64,000 nucleotides of DNA from Chryseobacterium piscicola. Lineage in GTDB: Bacteria > Bacteroidota > Bacteroidia > Flavobacteriales > Weeksellaceae. How positions within the stretch are numbered: position 1 is the stretch's first letter; each line of letters begins with the position of its first letter. The notes under the pieces were generated by a model. The model saw only the letters and a program-made list of their open reading frames with translations, was not told the origin of the DNA and searched no databases. Below are positions 51,937-61,949 of this stretch, in pieces. The DNA lies in NCBI RefSeq assembly GCF_900156685.1, contig NZ_FTOJ01000006.1, positions 62,001 through 126,000 of the forward strand, read 5' to 3'. The translations under genes were made by a program, and so were the position numbers.

Positions 51937-52086
51937 TTAGGGTTTAATTTTTACGATATTATTATCACGTAAAACCACCAATTCACTTTTCTTGGTTTTC
52001 TTAAATTCTAAAAGTTTTTCGTAAGTTTTTTCGAGACCTTTAAGGATTTTATTTTTTTCTTCTATCTGAATTTCAATTGTTGTCAT
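51937..52086 (-). CDS. Small helical protein overlapping the zeta-toxin-like gene, 49 aa
   Basis: ATG at 52086 lies inside the end of the zeta-like gene (ATGACAACAATTGA overlap of 14 bases). The protein starts MTTIEIQIEEKNKILKGLEK and ends VVLRDNNIVKIKP. The first 33 residues form a strongly charged helix with heptad-like spacing of Ile/Leu; the last part is a short strand pair. The tight overlap implies translation coupled to the toxin-like gene. It is a candidate antitoxin or partner, but I do not recognise the family and the order (small gene second) is not the classical epsilon-zeta one. Confidence 0.55.
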   Translation of the reverse strand: MTTIEIQIEEKNKILKGLEKTYEKLLEFKKTKKSELVVLRDNNIVKIKP

Positions 52087-52657
52087 AGTAGTTTTTTAAA
52101 AGATTAAATTTTTCATGATTTGCTATATTGAGTAAACCATCAATTTGTTTGTCAGCTAAAAGTTGATATTGTCCTTCAGAATTATCAAAAATTAAAGCTC
52201 CGTCAACTATGGGCAGATAAATATCAAACAGATTTTTAATTCCTATGATGTATCGTCTTTCAATAACTTCCGGCTCAATATTATGTCCGCCTTCCGAAAC
52301 TCTTGTTATAACACGTTCTTTAGCTAACTCAATGTTTTGGAGCCAAAAAAATAATAAGGTTACCCTATAGCCTTTTGCTTTTGCTTCGATGATTTTACTT
52401 TTATAACTTTTGGTTGATAACGTCGTTTCAAAAAGCAAAGTTTTCGTTTTCGTAAAGAAGCTCATTTATTCTTTTGAGCATTATTCTTCCAGCTTCAAAA
52501 GACACCTTTTCTGGTTGAAAGGGTGATAATCCTTTCGCAATTTCATCGGCATTTACAAATTCTTTACAATCTAAAATTTCAGGCAAAATAGTAAAAGAAG
52601 CTGTTGTTTTACCGCTCCGTTACAACCTGCAATGATGTAAAGTTTCTTGTCATCCAT
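52073..52657 (-). pseudogene. Zeta-toxin-like P-loop kinase with two compensating frameshifts
   Basis: From the ATG at 52657 the first frame reads MDDKKLYIIAGCNGA and then shifts. The next bases code, one base out, for GKTTASFTILPEILDCKEFV...LLYENENFAF. A second shift of opposite sign follows before ETTLSTKSYKSKIIEAKAKG and the remaining 120 or so residues. Reassembled, it is a 194-residue protein of the zeta-toxin/AAA family found in Bacteroidetes: P-loop GCNGAGKTT, FAFETTLS, and the GHNIEPEVIERRY block with substrate residues. The first shift hits the Walker A glycine itself, so the gene cannot make an active kinase as read. Zeta toxins phosphorylate a cell-wall precursor in known cases. 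Confidence 0.75.
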
Positions 52658-52742
52658 CTTCGCAAATTTACAGTTTTTGTTTAGATTTTAAGTTCTGTTT
52701 CTACATACTTTCTTACTATCAATTTAGTACTGAAAGTACTGC

Positions 52743-52827
52743 CGAATCTGAAAGTAACGCTTCCGAATTTTGTGGATGAGGGTCTTTTTTAATTTGAAAA
52801 TTTGGAAATGAGTTAATTTGAAAATGA
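52743..52827 (+). repeat. hutU 3'-end fragment, copy 2, with downstream homology
   Basis: Seventeen codons (52743-52793) code PNLKVTLPNFVDEGLF plus stop, matching the intact hutU end except for seven base changes, mostly silent. The match then continues for 34 bases without a change past the stop, through TTTGAAAATTTGGAAATGAG and on to the AAAATG that forms the start of the 51364 gene behind the real hutU. It therefore repeats the exact junction between hutU and its cargo. Confidence 0.85.
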
Positions 52828-53096
52828 TTAATTCCATATTCACTGTGAACTTTTTCAAAAATATTTCCAAGATTTTCTAAATTTTGAGGATAGATTGTTT
52901 TATTACGAAATTGAATTAAAACTATTATTATACATACAGCAAAAGTAATAAATGATATCATAAAAATTATAGAAACAAAATGAAATGAATAATAGAGTGT
53001 GCCTTTTTGATTTCTAAATTCTTTAATATACTTTACTTTTGATTCGCGACTCCTAAAGAAGAAAAAAAGAAAAATTTCATTAGTGAGACTGAGCAC
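52794..53096 (-). pseudogene. Truncated membrane protein gene next to hutU fragment copy 2
   Basis: A minus-strand frame with one good membrane helix (SFHFVSIIFMISFITFAVCI, about residues 37-56), followed by RNKTIYPQNLENLGNIFEKV and HSEYGIN. The frame then runs into the reverse complement of the hutU repeat, so its natural C-terminus is lost; the remaining frame (to 52719) is antisense of hutU. There is no ATG at the N-terminus, only GTG at 53096. It is best read as a gene remnant cut by an insertion or recombination event. Confidence 0.4.
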
Positions 53097-53197
53097 TAAA
53101 AATCTTTCGACTTTGGCTCAAAGAATGATATCAATTTTGCTATTTCAAAAAATATTTATTCTTAAATTGGCAAAGTATTTTTTTTAATTTAAAATCA

Positions 53198-53878
53198 ATG
53201 ATGGCCATATTTGAAAATGTCTTGAAAGAACAAACCGACGTACAAGTGATTGATGCTACAATCGATTACAAAAATTATGTACCCTTCGATCTTTCTGCAA
53301 AACATACGGATGAACTGGATCTGGATCTTACAGACGCAGAAAAATTCGAGGAATTTGTAGAAAATCATCTTTCGGTAAATAAGGCAAAAGTCGCTTTTGG
53401 AGGTTATCTGGAACACCGAAATCTGTATAAAAGAAGTGAAACTTTTAATGATGAAAATACCGAGGAGCGCAATATTCATATCGGTTTGGATCTTTGGATC
53501 AAAGCCGGAACGCCGGTTTTAAGCGCACTAGACGGAAAAATTCACAGTTTTCAACACAATCTGGGTTTGGGAGATTATGGTCCTACCATTATTTTGGAAC
53601 ATAAAATCGACGGTTGCACTTTTTATACATTGTACGGACATCTAAGCCTTGAAAGTTTAGAGGGAAAAACGGAAGGTCAAGTCGTGAAAAAAGGCGAGAA
53701 AATTGCAGAACTAGGAAAACCGCCCATCAATGGAGATTATGCACCGCATCTGCATTTTCAGATCATTAAAAATATCGAAAATAAAAAAGGCGATTATCCC
53801 GGGGTTTGCAGTTTTAAAGAAATTGATTTCTATAAAGAAAACTGTCCGGATCCGAATTTGTTGTTGAAAATCCGATAA
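53198..53878 (+). CDS. M23 (LytM-like) family metallopeptidase, 226 aa
   Basis: The peptidase core is at about 90-200. The metal motif HIGLDLW (H-x(3)-D) and the PAPHLHFQ-type end (here YAPHLHFQII) give the three zinc ligands, and YTLYGHLS supplies the last active-site His. The family cuts peptide cross-links in peptidoglycan. Unusually, there is no signal peptide or membrane helix at the N-terminus; the first 80 residues are an acidic soluble segment. In Bacteroidetes this domain also occurs fused to other cytosolic enzymes, so a non-wall role is possible. An ATG pair makes 53198 and 53201 equally possible. Confidence 0.85.
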   Translation: MMAIFENVLKEQTDVQVIDATIDYKNYVPFDLSAKHTDELDLDLTDAEKFEEFVENHLSVNKAKVAFGGYLEHRNLYKRSETFNDENTEERNIHIGLDLWIKAGTPVLSALDGKIHSFQHNLGLGDYGPTIILEHKIDGCTFYTLYGHLSLESLEGKTEGQVVKKGEKIAELGKPPINGDYAPHLHFQIIKNIENKKGDYPGVCSFKEIDFYKENCPDPNLLLKIR

Positions 53879-53942
53879 AATATTTTCAGATTGTTCAATA
53901 CTCAGACGACAATTAAAAAGCGCTGAAAACTAAAATCAAAAA

Positions 53943-54701
53943 ATGAAAAAACTAGGCATCATCGGCTTCGGCTGGTTGGGAAATCATATCGCAGAAAGAC
54001 TATCAGGTCAATACGAAATTTTCGCCACCACCACTACGCCATCAAAAGCAGAAAACCTCAACGCCAAAGGCTATCACACCACGCTGGTAAGTTTTCCCAA
54101 CGAATTAGATTTAGAAATGAAACCTTGGAAATCTGCAGCAGACTTAGACGCCATCATCATCAGCGTACCTTTTTCGGGCATTCGAGGTGCTCAAATTCCT
54201 ATGAATGACAAAAGGCAAAACCTTCTGAACTTTTTAGGAGATTTTAAAGGTCAGTTATTTTTAGCAAGTTCCACAGGCGTTTATCCAGATACCAAAAAAG
54301 AATTTACCGAAGAAGATCTTGATTCGCAAGATGTGGAAAGTGAAAGTTTCATTTTAGAAAAATTCCCGAAAACGAATATCTTGAGATTGGCAGGATTAAT
54401 GGGCGATCAGCGGCTTCTGAAGAATTACAACATAACCAATCTCGATCAGTTGGTGAATCATATTCATTACGCAGATATTTGTTCAGTGGTAGAAAAAATG
54501 CTGAATAGCCATTCTGAATTTAAATTATACAACGTTGTTGCACCCATTCATCCCAGCAAAGAAGAGGTGATAAATGCACAGAAAGGTTTAGCCTACAGTG
54601 GCGAAAGAACGGCTGTGGGAAGAACTGTATCTCCGGAGAAATTGATCCAAGATTTAGATTTTAAATTTCAATTTCCTGACCCGCGGTACTTTCATTTGTA
54701 A
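53943..54701 (+). CDS. NAD(P)-binding Rossmann-fold protein, YeeZ/NAD-epimerase-like, 252 aa
   Basis: The N-terminal motif LGIIGFGWLGNHIAERL (4-20) is a Rossmann dinucleotide site. Later, ASSTGVYPDTKKEFTEED (about 107-124) has the S-x-G-V-YP signature of the epimerase branch, here with Tyr but no following Lys at the exact classical spacing. Downstream it shows RLAGLMGDQR and VNHIHYADIC-VV. The best fit is the YeeZ/sugar-nucleotide-epimerase-like group, function unknown. It lies 64 bases after the M23 gene. Confidence 0.75.
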   Translation: MKKLGIIGFGWLGNHIAERLSGQYEIFATTTTPSKAENLNAKGYHTTLVSFPNELDLEMKPWKSAADLDAIIISVPFSGIRGAQIPMNDKRQNLLNFLGDFKGQLFLASSTGVYPDTKKEFTEEDLDSQDVESESFILEKFPKTNILRLAGLMGDQRLLKNYNITNLDQLVNHIHYADICSVVEKMLNSHSEFKLYNVVAPIHPSKEEVINAQKGLAYSGERTAVGRTVSPEKLIQDLDFKFQFPDPRYFHL

Positions 54702-54789
54702 AATTGTTTTGAAACTAATTATTGTAGCGTAAAAAAATACTGAATCGTCATTTCAAAAATGAATACTAATTATTTTAATAAATCTTGTC

Positions 54790-55797
54790 GTGTATTCTAA
54801 ATTTAAACTGCTAGGTTTTCTTTCACTTTTTATTCTGATGGCATTTTATAGTCTTCAGGATTTATCGTTGATCTACCCTTCTTATTTTCCGAAACCTGTT
54901 TATGATTTTAAGAAAAATCCTTTGAAAACAACAACGATTGAATTGGGACGAAAATTGTTTTATGACCCTATTTTATCAAGAGATAATACCATTTCTTGTT
55001 CATCTTGTCATAATTCTACCCAAGCATTTTCACATGCAGGAAATCATTTGAGCAAAGGCATTGAAGGAAGAATGGGCGACAGAAATTCTCCGGCAATTTT
55101 TAATCTCGCTTGGCAAAAAAAATTTATGTGGGACGGGGTTATTTCAAATATCGACACGCAAGCTTTAGCACCCATCAATCATCCTGCGGAAATGGGTGAA
55201 GACATCAATGTAGCGGTAAGAAAACTGAACAAATCTAAAGAATACAGAACACTTTTTTATAAAAGTTTTGGTGACAGTTTGGCAACATCTGAACGTCTGT
55301 TAAAAGCACTTTCTCAGTTTCAGCTGACTATTGTTTCTTCTAATTCTAAATACGACCATGTAAGAGAAGGAAAAGAAAAATTCACCCTTTCAGAAAACAA
55401 AGGATACCAATTATTTAAACAAAATTGCAGTTCATGCCATAGTGAACCCCTTTTCTCAACCTATGATTTTGCGAATAACGGACTTCCCATGAATCCGGAA
55501 TTAGATGACCACGGAAAATGGAATAAATCTTTTGAACCCGCAGATCAATTGATGTTTAAAATTCCTAGTTTGAGAAATCTTGGTTACACCTATCCTTATA
55601 TGCACGATGGCAGATTTAAAACTTTATATGAAGTTCTTAATCATTATGAAAAAGGTATTTTGAAAACCCCCACTTTAGCCAAAGAACTTCAAAATCCCAT
55701 TGTTTTTACGGCTGAGGAAAAAGAAAATTTATTATCGTTTTTAGCCACTTTGAACGATTCTCTTTTGGTTTCAAACATAGATTATAAGAAAAAGTAA
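54790..55797 (+). CDS. Cytochrome c peroxidase (CcpA/MauG family), 335 aa
   Basis: A GTG start gives an N-terminal hydrophobic helix (FKLLGFLSLFILMAFYSL) that acts as signal or anchor for the periplasm. Two c-type heme sites follow: CSSCHN at about residue 69 and CSSCHS at about 213. The motif GRKLFYDPILSRDNTISCSSCH is the classic start of the family, and IPSLRNLGYTYPYMHDGRFKTLYEVLNHY is the classic end. It reduces hydrogen peroxide with electrons from a cytochrome, or acts as a MauG-type oxidase. Confidence 0.92.
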   Translation: MYSKFKLLGFLSLFILMAFYSLQDLSLIYPSYFPKPVYDFKKNPLKTTTIELGRKLFYDPILSRDNTISCSSCHNSTQAFSHAGNHLSKGIEGRMGDRNSPAIFNLAWQKKFMWDGVISNIDTQALAPINHPAEMGEDINVAVRKLNKSKEYRTLFYKSFGDSLATSERLLKALSQFQLTIVSSNSKYDHVREGKEKFTLSENKGYQLFKQNCSSCHSEPLFSTYDFANNGLPMNPELDDHGKWNKSFEPADQLMFKIPSLRNLGYTYPYMHDGRFKTLYEVLNHYEKGILKTPTLAKELQNPIVFTAEEKENLLSFLATLNDSLLVSNIDYKKK

Positions 55798-55820
55798 AAA
55801 AGAAATTTAAACCAAAAAAA

Positions 55821-55842
55821 AAACCTGCAAATTGGCAGGTTT
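55821..55842 (-). terminator. Bidirectional terminator between the peroxidase gene and the 166-residue protein gene
   Basis: AAACCTGC (55821-55828) pairs with GCAGGTTT (55835-55842); an A run precedes it, so the minus strand ends in a T run. Confidence 0.75.
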
Positions 55843-55846
55843 ACTC

Positions 55847-56347
55847 TTATTTATTGACTAATATATTTTCTATTGATTCTAATATTTCTCTTTCAATATC
55901 ATCCTCAGAAAGATGATCGAGAGTGTAATATTTTTCTTTCAAAGCCGCGTTTCCTACACCGTTTTGGAAAATTGTATCTTGATGAATTACGATTCTTTTT
56001 AAATTTTTATCAGCCACAAACATAATGTGAGGGAATTTGTCATTCGCATAAAAATTAGAATCTACATTTCTTGAAATCTGAAGTTTGATATTAGTTTGTG
56101 AATTAATGCTTAAACCATTTTTAGTTTCTTCGTTGAATGAAATTTTGCATCCAAACCCGTTTTGCCTCAGCATTCTTCTGAACTCTTGCATTTTCGGATC
56201 TATAAAGTTTTTAGATAAAGTTCTGAATGCTTCAATAAATAAGTCGTCTTCGCTTTTTTTCTTTTCAAGGCTTTCTTTTAGCTTCTCGTCTTCAGATTTT
56301 AGATTAGAGAATAGGGAATTCAGCTTATTGATGTTTTCTTCTTTCAT
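55847..56347 (-). CDS. Hypothetical protein with N-terminal coiled coil, 166 aa
   Basis: The first half is a charged helix (LFSNLKSEDEKLKESLEKKKSEDD, then FRTLSKNFIDPKMQEFRRML). The second half is a beta-rich part (GFGCKISFNEETKNGLSI, then FPHIMFVADKNLKRIVIHQD). It resembles proteins of unknown function found in many Chryseobacterium genomes. No known domain, no signal. Sandwiched between the peroxidase gene and the RDD gene; its own promoter would lie in the 60-base gap upstream. Confidence 0.6.
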   Translation of the reverse strand: MKEENINKLNSLFSNLKSEDEKLKESLEKKKSEDDLFIEAFRTLSKNFIDPKMQEFRRMLRQNGFGCKISFNEETKNGLSINSQTNIKLQISRNVDSNFYANDKFPHIMFVADKNLKRIVIHQDTIFQNGVGNAALKEKYYTLDHLSEDDIEREILESIENILVNK

Positions 56348-56408
56348 TTGCTTGTATTTAAAGGTTGAGCTTGAGGTTTAAAATATAAAAAAAAATGAAA
56401 TTTAAATC

Positions 56409-57080
56409 TTAGTATTTTCTTTCTCTTCTCAATTCAGAAACCACCAAAGTTCCCGCAAGATTATCGTGTAGACACTGATTTCTAGGGTTGAAAAAAAACA
56501 TGAGATAACCAATAAAAAGAGTGAGTCCGTTGAGAATATTGGCAAAAAACCGACCTGTTGCTTGCCCAAAATCTATTTTTGTACCGTCTGTGCTAATCAG
56601 TTTTATACCAGCTGCTTTTTGACCAACTGTTTGTTGTTCATTGCTAGATTGTAGCAACGCAAAATACAACCATCCGGACACCAAAGGGAAAATACAAGAA
56701 GGTAAAATGATAATTAAAATATCAAGCAATCTTGCCCCCAATCTTTCTCCAAAATTGGCGTATCTATATTGTATAATTTCGTTTTGATAATGAACTTTTA
56801 TAGTATTGTCATTCAAATATTCTATTCTCCCGATGTTGTAATGACTGTTGGAGCTTGGGTATTGATAAACCGGAGGTGGAACTTCTTTTCTAAGGCTGAT
56901 GGGCGGTGGCGTCATAGCAAAAAGGTGTTTAAACTCAGGAAGTTTATCGGCTTCCATCCAGTTGTTTAGGCCACTGTGCCATATAAGCGTGTATCTTTTG
57001 AGATCCAATTTCAAAAGTTCATCAAGCGTGTAAGGTCCTTTTTTATCGAACCCATCATGAATAAAATATTTTTGTTCCAT
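56409..57080 (-). CDS. GYF-2/RDD membrane protein, 223 aa
   Basis: Residues 1-50 are a GYF_2 domain (FIHDGFDKKGPYTLDELLKLDLKRYTLIWHSGLNNWMEADK), with the GP-T and W-x-G-x-x-W pattern. A linker with PPPVYQY follows. From about 108 the RDD domain starts (GERLGARLLDILIIILPSCIF, with the Arg-Asp-Asp-type RLLD), with helices at about 115-140, 168-180 and 183-205 and the end FFFNPRNQCLHDNLAGTLVV. RDD proteins are inner-membrane proteins proposed to be transporters or subunits of larger membrane complexes. Confidence 0.88.
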   Translation of the reverse strand: MEQKYFIHDGFDKKGPYTLDELLKLDLKRYTLIWHSGLNNWMEADKLPEFKHLFAMTPPPISLRKEVPPPVYQYPSSNSHYNIGRIEYLNDNTIKVHYQNEIIQYRYANFGERLGARLLDILIIILPSCIFPLVSGWLYFALLQSSNEQQTVGQKAAGIKLISTDGTKIDFGQATGRFFANILNGLTLFIGYLMFFFNPRNQCLHDNLAGTLVVSELRRERKY

Positions 57081-57711
57081 CGTTTGCCTTTAGCTTTATT
57101 TATGAGCTTGTAAATATAATGATTAGAAATAAATTTTTCCTCTTTGTATTTTTTTTGTCGAACCATCTGAAATTTAATTTCTTTTTACCTGATCTTGTAA
57201 GATGAAAGTCTTTTGTTGAGAGAATGGTATTTTAAACTTCCTCATTTTTTTTAAAAATTGTTTTTTTTTCTTAAAATCTTAAAAATTAATTTCCATCTTG
57301 ATAAATTAATTTCAAATCTAAACAATTCCGATTAATATAAATTACGGTATCCCGTATTTTAGAAAAAAGAAAAAATTTCCTCTAAAACAGCCTGTAAACG
57401 ATGAACTCACAATACGATTAGTTTAAATTAATTCGTATTTGATAAAATATTCATGGTATTTAAAGATGGGATAAAGAAATTTGATTTGAAAATTGATTTA
57501 TTGAATCTTTTTTTTCAGAAGACCCTAAAATCTGCTCAATTCATAATAATTTAAATTTCATATCGCAACCCATAGACGCGTAAGTATTATTGCACAAATG
57601 TAGTATGGTTTGCATTTAAATTTAATTGTAAAAAATGAAAAAAAAGAGCAATAAATACTGTTTTTAGCCAAGAAAATTCAAAATCTGAAAAGCTTTAAGA
57701 ATAAAAATACT
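57081..57711. other. Intergenic region between the RDD gene and icd
   Basis: About 0.63 kb of very AT-rich DNA with no supported open frame or strong hairpin. It must contain the promoters of both divergent genes; only the icd element is clear. Confidence 0.4.
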
Positions 57712-57719
57712 TAAATTTG
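57712..57719 (+). promoter_or_regulatory. Candidate -7 element of icd
   Basis: TAAATTTG matches TAnnTTTG exactly and ends 36 bases before the ATG at 57756. Confidence 0.45.
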
Positions 57720-57743
57720 TATGTATTAAAAATCAAACAATAA

Positions 57744-59975
<2,232 letters not shown>

Positions 59976-60030
59976 TTTTTAAATCACCCGAATTTCATCA
60001 AATTAAAACACTTGTTTAGTTTACAAAATA

Positions 60031-60058
60031 AATAACACGCAGAAATCTGCGTGTTATT
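60031..60058. terminator. Bidirectional terminator between icd and the convergent 170-residue-frame gene
   Basis: AATAACACGCAGA (60031-60043) pairs perfectly with TCTGCGTGTTATT (60046-60058), followed by TATTTTTTTAA on the plus strand. Confidence 0.85.
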
Positions 60059-60077
60059 TATTTTTTTAAGAATTAAG

Positions 60078-60521
60078 CTATTTTAATTCTGTACAATTAT
60101 CTTTTCTTCTGGTATCAATTAAATACTGAATTTTCCACTTTTCATTTTGTTTTACAAGCTGGAAACTATTGGCTCCACAGTGAGAGAATTTACCATTATA
60201 ATAAAACGAATAAGGTGTAAAAACACTTGCCAAATTTCCATCACTATGAATTGCTTCTATTGTTATCCTTTCATCCAATTCACCTTTTTTCATTTTTGAG
60301 ATGGATTTTGTAAACTCTTCTATACTTTCATTTTTCACACCATCTTTTGTAATGGTTTGAAGGATTGCGGTTTCTGAGAATACTGTTTTCAGTAATTGTG
60401 CATCTCCATTTTTCATGGCTAAAAACAAATTTATTATCGGTTTTTGTATTTCTTGATTTACATTTTGCTGTCCGAAACAGAAACTCCCGAAAAGAACCAA
60501 TAGTGCAAGTATTTTTTTCAT
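60078..60521 (-). CDS. Secreted NTF2-like protein (SnoaL/DUF4440-type), about 147 aa
   Basis: The frame is open from 60590 but the ATG at 60521 gives a signal peptide: MKKILALLVLFGSFCFGQ. The mature part has the cone-shaped NTF2-like pattern: FLAMKNGDAQLLKTVFSETAIL, FTKSISKMKKG, FTPYSFYYNGKFSHCGANSFQL, and a final QYLIDTRRKDNCT. Typical of small secreted SnoaL-like proteins in Bacteroidetes; ligand unknown. Two cysteines (Cys of SHCGAN and Cys near the end) could form a disulfide bond. Confidence 0.75.
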   Translation of the reverse strand: MKKILALLVLFGSFCFGQQNVNQEIQKPIINLFLAMKNGDAQLLKTVFSETAILQTITKDGVKNESIEEFTKSISKMKKGELDERITIEAIHSDGNLASVFTPYSFYYNGKFSHCGANSFQLVKQNEKWKIQYLIDTRRKDNCTELK

Positions 60522-60628
60522 TATTATCTTAATTAAAACAAGATTTAAAAATAGAGATTTTTTGGGGGTTGTTAATAAAAAAAAATGCAATCAGCTAAGT
60601 TTTTGCTAAAGCTAATTATTGCAAAAAA

Positions 60629-60656
60629 ATAAAAGCGGCATAAAAACCGCTTTTAT
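60629..60656 (-). terminator. Terminator of mvaD
   Basis: ATAAAAGCGG (60629-60638) pairs with CCGCTTTTAT (60647-60656); the minus strand continues with TTTTTTG. Confidence 0.75.
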
Positions 60657-60710
60657 TTTGATAATGTTATACTATTTTCAATAATGTGAAAATATGATTG
60701 AGATTTTTTT

Positions 60711-61769
60711 TTACCATTTCATAGTGTCCTTCACAACTCCATTTTTTTGCGTGTACGTTATCAATTCAGATTCAACAAATGATTTAATTCTATCTTCTGA
60801 ACCATCGTTGGGAAACAGTAAATGAACATTAGCACCAGCATCTAAGGTAAAGAACAAAGGCAATTTGGTGTTTTTTCTGAAATCCCAAATTTTATTGATG
60901 ACTTCTAAAGTTCCGGTTTTCATCAAAATAAATGCAGGATCGCTCATCATCATCATGGCATGAAGCGTCAATGCCTCGTGTTCTACTAGATTTATAAATT
61001 CTTTTATATTACCAGATTGAAGAATCTCTTTCATTGGAACAAAATTTTCTTTCGCCTCCTGAAATCTTCTTTCTGCATAAGGATTGGTGTTCATCAAACC
61101 ATGACCCACGGTAGAAGAAACGCTTTTTACACCTTCATGAATCAACAAAACCCAATCATTAAAATCTTTAAAAACTGAATGAATTTCTTCATCAGAATAT
61201 TTTACTGCATATAGATTTGAACTTCCTTCCACCTCATCAGATTCACCCCAAACAACTAGGCCATTATACAAACTTCTGCAAGCGCTTCCGCTTCCTAATC
61301 TTGCTAAAAATGAAGCTTTTCTTAAAGATGTTTCTTCAGAAATTTTTCCGGAAAAAGATTCTTCAAGATTCATAAGACATTTGGCAATAGCACCAAAACC
61401 AGAAGCTGAACTCGCAATTCCCGAGCTGTGAGGAAATGTATTTTCAGTTCTTATGATATATTTACCTTTCAAAATCCAAGGAAGATATTGCTCTATATTT
61501 CTGAAATATTTTTCAATTTTTTCGGCAAATTTCAATTCTTCATTTCCTGAGAGAAATATCTGAACAGAGAATTTTTCATTTGCGAAAAACTCCATTTCTG
61601 TATTAGTTTTACAGTGATTTAAAGTAAAACTGATACTGGGATTTGCCGGAATTTGATTTTCGTATTTCCCCCAATATTTAATTAAAGCTATATTTGACGG
61701 ACAGCTTTCTGAAACTGTTTTGTTGTGTATTATAAAATCGTTTGTTCCGGAAAAATCGTTTGTTGTCAT
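60711..61769 (-). CDS. mvaD: Diphosphomevalonate decarboxylase
   Basis: A GHMP-family enzyme of the mevalonate pathway: it turns mevalonate 5-diphosphate into isopentenyl diphosphate. Diagnostic segments are SNIALIKYWGK (about 25-35), the ATP loop HSSGIASSASGFGAIA (about 113-128), RLGSGSACRSLYNG and FTLDAGANVHLLFP near the C-terminus with the catalytic Asp in LDAGAN. The mevalonate route instead of the MEP route for isoprenoids is normal for Flavobacteriia. Confidence 0.95.
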   Translation of the reverse strand: MTTNDFSGTNDFIIHNKTVSESCPSNIALIKYWGKYENQIPANPSISFTLNHCKTNTEMEFFANEKFSVQIFLSGNEELKFAEKIEKYFRNIEQYLPWILKGKYIIRTENTFPHSSGIASSASGFGAIAKCLMNLEESFSGKISEETSLRKASFLARLGSGSACRSLYNGLVVWGESDEVEGSSNLYAVKYSDEEIHSVFKDFNDWVLLIHEGVKSVSSTVGHGLMNTNPYAERRFQEAKENFVPMKEILQSGNIKEFINLVEHEALTLHAMMMMSDPAFILMKTGTLEVINKIWDFRKNTKLPLFFTLDAGANVHLLFPNDGSEDRIKSFVESELITYTQKNGVVKDTMKW

Positions 61770-61949
61770 AATTTAAAATTAAATTTTAACCATTTTTAAA
61801 ATAATAAATAACCCAGTAGTTACAGATTAAAAAAGTGCAATAAGAAATTACTTTCGCCTTTTCAGCGCTTCAAAAACAATCTTCTTTTATAATTCTATTG
61901 TACTTATTACCCAATGCTAATGATTGCTATTTCAGGGTTCACCCTCAAT

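Noticed and set aside
52719..52793. C-terminal part of the minus-strand open frame as a real protein end
   Set aside because: This segment is the reverse complement of the hutU fragment, so it is a fusion by chance.
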